62,000 bases of DNA from assembly GCF_910592395.1 (NCBI RefSeq), contig NC_088312.1, positions 1-62,000 on the forward strand. The letters are read 5' to 3'. The notes under the pieces were generated by a model. It searched no databases. It saw only the letters and a program-made list of their open reading frames with translations, and was not told where the DNA came from. Both the position numbers and the translations under genes were made by a program. Below, piece after piece: positions 41,901-53,900 of the stretch (the first letter of the stretch is position 1; each line of letters opens with the position of its first letter). The stretch comes from Lineus longissimus. Lineage: Eukaryota; Nemertea; Pilidiophora; Heteronemertea; Lineidae.

Positions 41901-44900
41901 CTTTCACCTAAACCTGTTCTGCCCTGTGTTCGTATGACCTCCATACTCCACTGTCCATGTTAGCCTTCCTTTCACCTAAACCTGTTCTGCCCTGTGTTCG
42001 TATGACCTCCATACTCCACTGTCCATGATAGCCTTCCTTTCACCTAAACCTGTTCTGCCCTGTGTTCGTATGACCTCCATACTCCACTGTCCATGATAGC
42101 CTTCCTTTCACCTAAACCTGTTCTGCCCTGTGTTCGTATGACCACCATACTCCACTGTCCATGTTAGCCTTCCTTTCACCTAAACCTGTTCTGCCCTGTG
42201 TTCGTATGACCTCCATACTCCACTGTCCATGATAGCCTTCCTTTCACCTAAACCTGTTCTGCCCTGTGTTCGTATGACCTCCATACTCCACTGTCCATGT
42301 TAGCCTTCCTTTCACCTAAACCTGTTCTGCCCTGTGTTCGTATGACCTCCATACTCCACTGACCATGTTAGCCTTCCTTTCACCTAAACCTGTTCTGCCC
42401 TGTGTTCGTATGACCTCCATACTCCACTGACCATTCTCAATCGGATCAATTTCATTCATTCTTATGTGTCAGGATTCATCATCAGGAGATATACGGCGAT
42501 AATATAAATGTCATTCCTGATTTATTGCAATAATTGGAATATTAGGATGATGTTGATGATAGGAAATGCTGACAACATAGGTAATGGACACATTATCAAT
42601 AGTGTACACAGAGCTACTGATTAATTGCTTCTGCGCTGATCACACCAGCATTATTGGGGAGAAGGGTAAGCAGCAGATCCACAAGGGACAATGCTGTTAT
42701 GGTGTGATGTCAGTCTGGACAATTAGCACCAATTTTCTATCTTTCTTGTCATTGCAAAATGGTGTCAGCTCAGTCGCGGCAGAAATATGACGGTTATGAT
42801 GGTGACAGTCAAAGTTGGTTTGATTACCCACTGGGTGATCGGCTCCAGAAACTGACAAAGGGTTAACTGCAGACGTTGGTCTAATAGCAGAATACAATAA
42901 ATATATAATAATGCAGTCGCTTGAACCCCCAATTGTGCCAAGATTCATGGTGGTTAATGAACCAAACCAACTCGCGTTAATGAGGCATGCCGTTATATGT
43001 ATAGCAGCATTTCCCTTTTTAATGGTGGGTGCATGGATATCGCATAAACTAGGCTCTCGAGCGCTGGCATGTAATGCAGGCTCTCGAGCGCTGGCATGTA
43101 ATGTAGGCTCTCGAGCGCTGGCATGTAATGACTATTGGTTTGGCTCATCAATCGTATCAATTAAAAAGGAAGGCGGGTGATAAATTAACTTCTTGAATAA
43201 TGGTTGTTTGGTTGATATTCAATTCAGTTGATTATTTGTGTTCCTTTCGAGTCACGAACTTGCAATGGAAGGTATGGCATGCTTCCTATATGAACTTCTC
43301 GGCAGGTTTTGAGCATACAGGTTCTCTAGATATTTTAGAAAGCTGAATAAGGTCCTCGCTGCCAACTTCACTGTTTTGATTGGCATCTAGACACTAGAAA
43401 CTAGAGTTGGAAAGTCTCCCTAAAGATTAATATATAGCTAAGTGGATGCCAATAAAAACATACCTATTTATTGAAAATAAGCTTGCCAAACATACGATTG
43501 GAAGAAAAAGTGAATGATTTTGTTGGTGGCTGGGAATGTGTGCCAGCCTGACTCTATGCTGGCTATGATCGAAAGCATTTCATAGTGAGGTAGTAGGCGG
43601 GTAGTAGGTAGATTATGTTATCTTTGGAAGGGAGGTGACAGTGCTTTAGTAAGTGTAAATAGCGGTCGGTGTTGATGGATTTAAGACAGTATGAGTAGGC
43701 TCCCCCTTGATCTGCTTGCAATGTCTGTGGGTGATTCAAGTGGGAAGTGTCTTATTCTAGCACGTTACTCGTGCGTTTCCTTTGATTAGTTGTTCATGAT
43801 ATTATGCTGGAGTCATATTACATATACTCGGCTTCATCACAATCAACTGGCATTGAGTCAAATTTGCTTTTCTTGTAGCTAAAGTGTGATATACCATAAT
43901 GTCGAACTAATGAAGAGATTACTGTTGTTTCTTTGAGATAGCCCCTACTGATCCATGCATCCCGGAAGCTTCTTGTGGTGGCAGAGGTAGGAGTGCTATC
44001 TTGACTTTGATTTCACGGCTAGCTCTCCAATCAACAAGCGGTCCAATCGATTAAGGCGATATCTGAGTATCTAGATTGATCTAGCTGATTAGCGGAAGTT
44101 GTTTATGACGATAGTGGTCATTATGAGGCAACATGTTACGGATGGTACAGGTGATCATGGCCTGATTTCATCAAAGGCTAGCTTATTTACAGCAGCAATG
44201 GATTGGAAGTATTTTCTGATAATGAAAATGAACTAATTTTGTCACCGAAGAGCTGTGGCTTGTGCACCAAACAGTAATAAGAACAATGCATGTTCATGTA
44301 CATAGTATCAAACATGTACATATACCCCGACATGTACATGGGTACCCCGTCATGTACATGTACACTATACACCCTGACATGAACGTGTAGCCCGACATTT
44401 ACACAGTAGTGCAATTCTCCAATGGGACTCCTTCCTTGTTGATTTGTTCTGATTCACCCTATTGATTTGCAAGTTGATGATTCGGCCCATTACACATTTG
44501 AGCAAACCTCGGCAGCACTGCTGTTGCTGCTCGACAGCCTCCCAGCCAACCACTCTGTACATTTGCCTATGTCTGTATTAGTCATTCTGTTCCGTCAAGC
44601 ATCGAGAGACCGATAACATGTCAGATGTAGACGATATTTCACCATTAGTATTCCTGTAGGTTGGACAAAGTGAAATAAGTGTGCTTTACATTTGTTGGTT
44701 CTGGAAAAAGCATGGAATTCGTTTAGCTGCCTCTCTAGCCTGTGTCTGATTGGCATCTGCGTCCGCAGGCGCTTCGAAGTTTCGTCATCTAACCCCGCAT
44801 GCTCGTCATTGAAAGATAGTAAATTCTTTGTGGGTCATCAACATTCCCATGATGACAAATTGAGGAATGCCAGCAGACAAATTGTTCCACTGTGCTTTCA

Positions 44901-47900
44901 GATGTCGCTCTTTCATCTTCATTAGTTCCATTGGATGGCGTTTCCAAGGATGACTGTATTGTCTATGTTGAAGCAGGCAACAAGTGCCGACTGCATTCAC
45001 AGTAAATTATCATCTGACCCATTGGTAGAGCATTGCTGAAATAATTCTTGTCGGATACTATTACTAAGATGTGAACATGTTTTGAAGCTGGAAGTGAGTT
45101 TGGATTTACCTCAGACCATTCTTGGATTTCTGGATCGGAAGGTCTTCTGTTGGATGGTCATTCCTGTGGATGCCCTCAGACTTAGTCATTGCTCTCCATA
45201 TAAACTGATACATGGATGATATGGCTGATCCTGACATGTTTGCACACGCGGCAGCAGATGTGGCTGTCGCCAGAGAGGTAAGACCATCATGCACAGGGAG
45301 GCAGCAGCTCCCTTGTTATGTTTGCACTTTCATGGACTCTAACAAACCTTAGACTGCTGTACTGCAGCTGTATTGGTATACATTCCTGAATATCATCAGT
45401 GCATCAGCAGTATATAAGATACCAACAGTCATTACGCTTGCATTGATAAAGTCATCCTGAATAAGACTTACAGTTTGAAGAAAAACAAGTCAAAAAAAAT
45501 TGGGACTGCTGATTTTGGTTCATTTTGAGCAGAAAACAAAAAAACAGTGAAAAAAAATTTGGACTTAGAAATGTTTTCAACTTTCACTCAGTCAGTTCAA
45601 AATTTTGAAAAATGTTCAAAGTCAAAAAGGTTTTGGGACTGATGATGATGTTGGTTCGTTTTGAGCAGAAAAAAACAACCAGTGAAAAAAATGTTTGGAC
45701 TTAGAAATTTTTCAGGGTTAGGGTAAGGGTTAGCAGAAAAACATGACCATGAACATGATCTGACTCTATTTTATAAAACGTAAGGCCATGTAAGCGATGT
45801 GAGCGTGCCACCCGGACCTCCCCCAGGCGAACTGTTGAACCTAGTTGGACCTGACCAGTCTTCCAAACAAACCAAACTATTGTATACTTCTAGTGTGTAA
45901 CGTCCATGTCTAACTCCCATGATATCTTCTTTTTGACCAGAAGTTTTATCCTGTAGCTGTCTACTTACCATTTCAATGCTCTTTAACACATGCCACTTTG
46001 AATTCTTTCCATCTTTTCCTCAAGTTGATACGTTAATCTGTTTGTCGTTGAGTTCGGGTTGAGCTTGGCCATGGGCTCGACCTCGATACATTGTCATATA
46101 TAGGTCAGGAGATGTTCATAACATTACTTAAACTATAAAGTTAGTCAGAAGTTCCACCTTCTGAAGAAGAATGGGGAAACCATTTGAAACGTCCAGGTGC
46201 CTATAATTATATCAACAGTGATTGTGTAAAACTTACTTTATATCGATACATATTTCTCAGATGCCCCCTGTTTCCTTACAGTTGATGTGGGGAGTATACA
46301 AAAGCCATGGAACAGGATTACCCATGGCGTTTGATTGTGTTACATTTCTTTCCTTCCAGATGCCCCCTGTTTCCTTTCAGTTGATGTGGGGAGTATACAA
46401 AAGCCATGGAACAGGATTACCTATGGCGTTTGATTGTGTTACATTTCTTTCCTTCCAGATGCCCCCTGTTTCCTTTCAGTTGATGTGGGGAGTATACGAA
46501 AGCCATGGAACAGGATTACCCATGGAGTTTGATTGTGTTACATTTCTATCCTCTCAGATGCCCCCTGTTTCATTTCAGTTGATGTGGGGAGTATACAAAA
46601 GCCATGGAACAGGATTACCCATGGCGTTTGATTGTGTTACATTTCTATCCTCTCAGATGCCCCCTGTTTAATTTCAGTTGATGTGGGGAGTATACGAAAG
46701 CCATGGAACAGGATTACCCATGGAGTTTGATTGTGTTACATTTCTATCCTCTCAGATGCCCCCTGTTTCCTTTCAGTTGATGTGGGGAGTATACGAAAGC
46801 CATGGAACAGGATTACCCATGGCGTTTGATTGTGTTACATTTCTATCCTCTCAGATGCCCCCTGTTTCATTTCAGTTGATGTGGGGAGTATACGAAAGCA
46901 ATGGAACAGGATTACCCATGGAGTTTGATTGTGTTACATTTCTATCCTCTCAGATGCCCCCTGTTTCCTTTCAGTTGATGTGGGGAGTATACAAAAGCCA
47001 TGGAGCAGGATTACCCATGGAGTTTGATTGTGTTACATTTCTATCCTCTCAGATGCCCCCTGTTTCCTTTCAGTTGATGTGGGGAGTATACGAAAGCCAT
47101 GGAACAGGATTACCCATGGAGTTTGATTGTGTTACATTTCTATCCTCTCAGATGCCCCCTGTTTCCTTTCAGTTGATGTGGGGAGTATACGAAAGCCATG
47201 GAACAGGATTACCCATGGCGTTTGATTGTGTTACATTTCTATCCTCTCAGATGCCCCCTGTTTCCTTTCAGTTGATGTGGGGAGTATACGAAAGCCATGG
47301 AACAGGATTACCCATGGCGTTTGATTGTGTTACATTTCTATCCTCTCAGATGCCCCCTGTATCCTTTCAGTTGATGTGGGGAGTATACGAAAGCCATGGA
47401 ACAGGATTACCCATGGAGTTTGATTGTGTTACATTTCTATCCTCTCAGATGCCCCCTGTTTCCTTTCAGTTGATGTGGGGAGTATACGAAAGCCATGGAA
47501 CAGGATTCCCCATGGTGTGTTACATTTCTATCCTCTCAGATGCCCCCTGTTTCCTTTCAGTTGATGTGGGGAGTATACGAAAGCCATGGAACAGGATTAC
47601 CCATGGCGTTTGATTGTGTTACATTTCTATCCTCTCAGATGCCCCCTGTTTCCTTTCAGTTGATATTTTGTGGGGAGTATACAAAAGCCATGGAGCAGGA
47701 CTGGCACAGCGGGCATTTCTGTTGTCATAACTGCGACCAATCGCTTACAGGCAAGCGATATATCCTCCGTGACGACCATCCTTATTGTATAAAGTGTTAC
47801 GAAGACTCGTTTGCTAATTCTTGCGAGGAATGTAAGAAACCTATTGGCACAGATTCTAAGGTATGTAGTAGCTATTGACACTCGCATGATTGGATGAAAA

Positions 47901-50900
47901 GAATAGATTCTGAATTCTAGAACTGATTCGGGGGATGAAAAGAAAACCAGCCATCTTTGATGGTAAAGTAAAGTTTTCCTGATTGGATTGACCTGATCAC
48001 GTGTGGTTTTGAGTGCACCTTCATGGAAACAGAACTTCAGTGCACATAACTGCATGGTGCTGAGATGAGGCATGCGACGTAATACTATGAGTGTCAGCCT
48101 GAGGGTGGCGACTAACAGATGAATATAACAGCCAGTGAAACACAATGATCAGTCTTAATCAACTCAGTGGCAGTGGTGGCACCCTTTGTGTGGTATAGTT
48201 GTCAATGAGATTACGCGCTCTAAAAATGCTCTGTCTGCTTTGAACCGAAATTGGCATGGAGTCCTTGGTGTTTTGCTGCTTTTGACGATTGTAAATGGTC
48301 AACTTTGTTGAGTTGAGTTTGGAAAAGGGGATTTAATTGGGACTACGATTGCATCAATGAAATGTTTCTATTTGTTCCTGAATAAACCTTTTCCGTAGGC
48401 CTAATGGATTCTCGTTTTTTAAACTGAGACACACACAATTACCCCAGGAAGCTTACAGATTTACAGAGTTCAATATTCTGCACAATCACGTACGACCCGA
48501 TCACCCTGAATCCCAGTGTCACTTGGTGGGGGCGTTTGGAGACCACACAGTGATGTCAAAACTGAGTTAAAGCCTTTGAGGTAAACATGTGAGATCGTGC
48601 GATTAACCAATAAGATCGCTTTGCCGAAGTTCCAGTCCTCTTCATTTCTGGCTAGTGATAAAGCCTAAGGGTTGTCTGTATGATTCATTTAGGATTTGTA
48701 TGTTACCTCACAGTTAGCGGTAAGTTCAGCAGACCAGCTCCAGAGCTTTCAAGGGTAAAAATTAAACTAATGACAATTTCCATAAAATACAAAACCGAAT
48801 TTCATTCTGATAAGTCAACTGAATGGGAATCCATCTCGGTTGGATCCGTTCTCTATAAAAGATAACTTGAGCCAAGACCTAGATGTACAACCCAGACTAG
48901 ACAGAATAAACTCCTATGTCGTCTCCAAGTCTTCCATATTGCTTCACACACATTTACTGCAAGTTCACGTGGATACTAGACATCTGTTTGAAAGAGACCA
49001 ACTTACTTTTAACTAAACGCACAAAATGTCGACTAGAACATAACATTTCAAATTGTTTAGTTGGGCATGAGTTTTTGATACGATGAATTAATGTTTAGTT
49101 ATATTGTCCTGTTTTGATATCGACGTTTACTTTTATTATTATATAGATATACGTTTGTGTCGAATTTGTAAATCTTGAGTTGGAAAATCACATTTGATTA
49201 CTGTCAGCTTTATATAACAATACGATTCACAGACTAAAAGGGACGTTTAGACAATAACTGACCAGCCCATCCTGCCAGTCCCTGTAATCATATCAACCAG
49301 GACACATTGAGGCAAGATTGCTTGCAGCTATAGACATCTCAACCGGGACACATTGAGGCAAGATTGCTTGCAGCTATAGACATCTCAACCGGGTCACATT
49401 GAGGCAAGATTGCTTGCAGCTTTAGACATCTCAACCGGGTCACATTGATGCAAGATTGCTTGCAGCTTTAGACATCTCAACCGGGACACATTGAGGCAAG
49501 ATTGCTTGCAGCTTTAGACATCTCAACCGGGACACATTGAGGCAAGATTGCTTGCAGCTTTAGACATCTCAACCGGGTCACATTGAGGCAAGATTGCTTG
49601 CAGCTTTAGACATCTCAACCGGGACACATTGAGGCAAGATTGCTTGCAGCTTTAGACATCTCAACCGGGACACATTGATGCAAGATTGCTTGCAGCTTTA
49701 GACATCTCTGCCAGGACACATTGAGGCAAGATTGCTTGCAGCTTTAGACATCTCAACCGGGTCACATTGAGGCAAGATTGCTTGCAGCTTTAGACATCTC
49801 AACCGGGTCACATTGAGGCAAGATTGCTTGCAGCTTTAGACATCTCAACCGGGACACATTGAGGCAAGATTGCTTGCAGCTTTAGACATCTCAACCGGGA
49901 CACAGTGAGGCAAGATTGCTTGCAGCTTTAGACATCTCAACCGGGACACATTGAGGCAAGATTGCTTGTAGCTTTAGACATCTCAACCGGGACACATTGA
50001 GGCAAGATTGCTTGCAGCTTTAGACATCTCAACCGGGACACATTGAGGCAAGATTGCTTGCAGCTTTAGACATCTCAACCGGGTCACATTGAGGCAAGAT
50101 TGCTTGCAGCTTTAGAAATCTCTGCCAGGACACATTGAGGCAAGATTGCTTGCAGCTTTAGACATCTCAACCGGGTCACATTGATGCAAGATTGCTTGCA
50201 GCTTTAGAAATCTCAACCGGGTCACATTGAGGCAAGATTGCTTGCAGCTTTAGACATCTCTGCCAGGACACATTGAGGCAAGATTGCTTGCAGCTTTAGA
50301 AATCTCTGCCAGGACACATTGAGGCAAGATTGCTTGCAGCTTTAGAAATCTCAACCGGGACACATTGAGGCAAGATTGCTTGCAGCTTTAGAAATCTCAA
50401 CCGGGACACATTGAGGCAAGATTGCTTGCAGCTTTAGAAATCTCTGCCAGGACACATTAAGGCAAGATTGCTTGCAGCTTTAGACATCTCAACCGGGACA
50501 CATTGAGGCAAGATTGCTTGCAGCTTTAGAAATCTCTGCCAGGACACATTGAGGCAAGATTGCTTGCAGCTTTAGACATCTCAACCGGGACACATTGAGG
50601 CAAGATTGCTTGCAGCTTTAGACATCTCAACCGGGTCACATTGATGCAAGATTGCTTGCAGCTTTAGACATCTCTGCCAGGACACATTGATGCAAGATTG
50701 CTTGCAGCTTTAGAAATCTCTGCCAGGACACATTGAGGCAAGATTGCTTGCAGCTTTAGACATCTCAACCGGGTCACATTGATGCAAGATTGCTTGCAGC
50801 TTTAGAAATCTCAACCGGGTCACATTGAGGCAAGATTGCTTGCAGCTTTAGACATCTCTGCCAGGACACATTGAGGCAAGATTGCTTGCAGCTTTAGAAA

Positions 50901-53900
50901 TCTCTGCCAGGACACATTGAGGCAAGATTGCTTGCAGCTTTAGAAATCTCAACCGGGACACATTGAGGCAAGATTGCTTGCAGCTTTAGAAATCTCAACC
51001 GGGACACATTGAGGCAAGATTGCTTGCAGCTTTAGAAATCTCTGCCAGGACACATTGAGGCAAGATTGCTTGCAGCTTTAGACATCTCAACCGGGACACA
51101 TTGAGGCAAGATTGCTTGCAGCTTTAGAAATCTCTGCCAGGACACATTGAGGCAAGATTGCTTGCAGCTTTAGACATCTCAACCGGGACACATTGAGGCA
51201 AGATTGCTTGCAGCTTTAGACATCTCAACCGGGTCACATTGATGCAAGATTGCTTGCAGCTTTAGACATCTCTGCCAGGACACATTGATGCAAGATTGCT
51301 TGCAGCTTTAGAAATCTCTGCCAGGACACATTGAGGCAAGAAGCTTTAAAGTTGATGTTACACAGCTCTACTACTGATGTGGCTCGGCACAACAGATTCC
51401 AAATTCATCGATAGTTAACATTAAAAGAAGATACCAAAACCGTAGACAAAGAATAAACAAGGCAAATTCGTCACAACGAATCAGTTATAGGAAAACTGGG
51501 CTTATATGAACGCCCAGTTAGAGACTCAAAACGTTGCTTCAAACAACTGGGTCCAGAATACGAGGTGAATATAGAATAGTTCTGCTCCAGCCTGAATATT
51601 ACTCGGGTAGAATGGGTCGGTTTTTGGAACCTTTAGGAAACAGTTTAGTTTTGTGCATGGTGTGGCACGATGTACTCAGCATCAGAGCAACGTAACACCC
51701 ACAAATCAATAGAAACAACCCTTGAAATCTCTGGAAATGGATAAGCTTATTGTTCAGTTTTACTGTACCAGTCATTTTGTACTTTTCTACGATCGTCGAA
51801 AGTTTTGCATGCTGTTGCGTGCCCCTTAGTTGTATACAATGCCTCATCGTGAAATGGCCTCATTCTCACAAATTCACTCTCGTCCAAAACTCTTGAAATG
51901 AAGGATTATGCTGCGGTTTGTCTTGGTATCTTTCGACTTACTTCCAAGACAGAACCGATGAGCTCTATGGAAAGTCCTTTTCATGTATTTTATCTCGCGC
52001 AAGCAGGTGAAAACAAGTTCCTAGATTGTATCAATGGACAGCCTTGGGGGATGATTTTTTTCCTGACGATTCAGTTATTTGCACAAATTGCGCCAGGACG
52101 GAACACACACAAATCAAATTCTCTTGCGTAGCCGTTAATGAGTTGGCCTGATAGGGGGCCATTGCCTGCGCTAGGACAACTTGAAGAAAAAAAACTTCCA
52201 CGTACTACACTTATCGTTACCTTTGTTTTCCCGACTCCTTTCCAACGCCATGAACATTCTTCTCTTCTAGAGTTTCAGTTAAATGCAACTAACACAACAC
52301 CTATACTACCCGAAGGAACCCACCAATCAAACCCCATGACATGTTTATTAGAATGAAGGATATGCACTATGTCGAATCTGTAATTGTTTGTTTTGCCTCC
52401 CTTTGCATGCACTTCAAGAAGCAACGAATTACAGATACTTGGACTACAGTTTTACTTGGATCAAATCTGTACCCCTAAATGTACCAGTATTTTGGCATAC
52501 CACTGTCAGAAAAGCATACATGGCGTTGAATTGCCATATGATTTAGCCATCACGAGGTAAAATGCAACCTTTGCTGAAGCTTTTTCGCATGAGTACAAGT
52601 ACTGTTTTCTAACTCGGTATCACAACGCCCCGAACTTGGGTTGCTGTATACGAAGCAGGTAAGAATACCCGGCAGAACCAGAGTGTTAGCTTGATTGGCG
52701 TTTCGTCTGATTAAGTGCTGAATAAAAGGAAGATATCCTAACGCCAGCTAAGCATTTATGATCAACCGGGCCTCGTTGTAACCATCAGTTTGCTTCCTTC
52801 CAGGATCTTTCTTACAAAGAGAAACATTGGCATGAAAACTGCTTCAAGTGTGCTGACTGCCAATGCTCGCTAGTTGACAAGCATTTTGCGGCCAAGAACG
52901 AGAAGCTCTATTGCCCTGATTGCCATGACAACAACTTTGCCCCGCGATGCGACTGCTGCGGCGATGTCTTCAAAGCTGGTAAGTGAATACAATGTATTAT
53001 CCCGTTCAATAATAAGCGATTGGTCTTACCTGTCCACAGTATGACAGTTGTCTCTATCTTGCTCTAATGCTGATTTAATGTTTCAGGTATGAAGAAGTTT
53101 GAGTACAAGAACAAGCAATGGCATGAGACATGTTTCTGCTGCCTTGTATGCAAGCAGCCCATCGGCAGCAAGAGTTTCATCCCCAAGGATAATGATGTTG
53201 TGTGCATCCCCTGCTACGAGGATCAGTTCGCCCAGCGTTGTCTCGCCTGCAATGGAGTAAGTCTTCTCATTCTTATAAACCTTACCCAACCCAACCTATT
53301 GGCAGCAGAAAAAGTCGTTGCCCTTTCTGTTTCGTCCCAAAGACAATTACAGTGCATCCCCTGCAACGAGGATCAGTTCGCACAATGCTCCCTCGCCTGC
53401 CTGCAATAGGGTAAACCAGGAGCTGGAAGACACCAATCAAGTTAGTTCCAACGCTGTCAGTAGTTCGCGCTATTTGTCACTTAACATGTAGTTAGGTCGA
53501 CTTCTTGGTTCCCCTCACTTTGAGGAGAGCTCGGCGTCTAGGGTTCACAGAACTCATAGCGTAATATCTTGTAAGACATCATGGGTGTTTTGATGAACAC
53601 TTCATATCCCATTGTCACAGGTAATCAACAAGGGCGGCGTGACATACAAGAACAGTCCGTTCCATCGCGAATGCTTCGTCTGCAACAACTGCAAGAAGGA
53701 GCTGGCGGGCCTGAAGTTTACATCAAAAGACGAACAGCCTTACTGCGCTGAATGCTACGGAGATCTCTACGCCAAGAAATGCTGTCGCTGCACGAAACCA
53801 ATCACTGGTGAGTTCGAACCTATACATGTACTGTCTCTGTCGCTGTTGAACAGCCTTTGTTATAGTTTAGGTTGTCCCTGCATCATCTTTGTTACTATTC

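Larger units (their letters stand above)
32560..47659 (+). other. Limpet intron 5 (15.1 kb)
   Basis: It contains the AT-rich telomere-carrying repeat in two copies, arrays of 57, 55, 68, 27 and 99 bp and an alternative first exon (45212-45277), listed separately. The stretches 33441-34199, 35046-36656, 36690-37520, 37585-38554, 39807-40949, 42434-43050, 43132-45211 and 45746-46260 show no gene or array I can recognise. Near 35118 (GGTTCGATTTTTGG) and 37290 there are further weak B-box-like motifs. Open frames of about 100 codons at 37516-37988 match no family I know. Confidence 0.6.

Noticed and set aside
46678-47613. 311-codon frame in the 99-bp array as an independent repeat protein
   Set aside because: The unit is derived from an intron/exon boundary with a 5-bp deletion; it is open only because 99 is a multiple of three.
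49294-51350. CRISPR-like appearance of regularly spaced short repeats
   Set aside because: There are no unique spacers; the whole 46-bp unit repeats, and the context is a eukaryotic intron.
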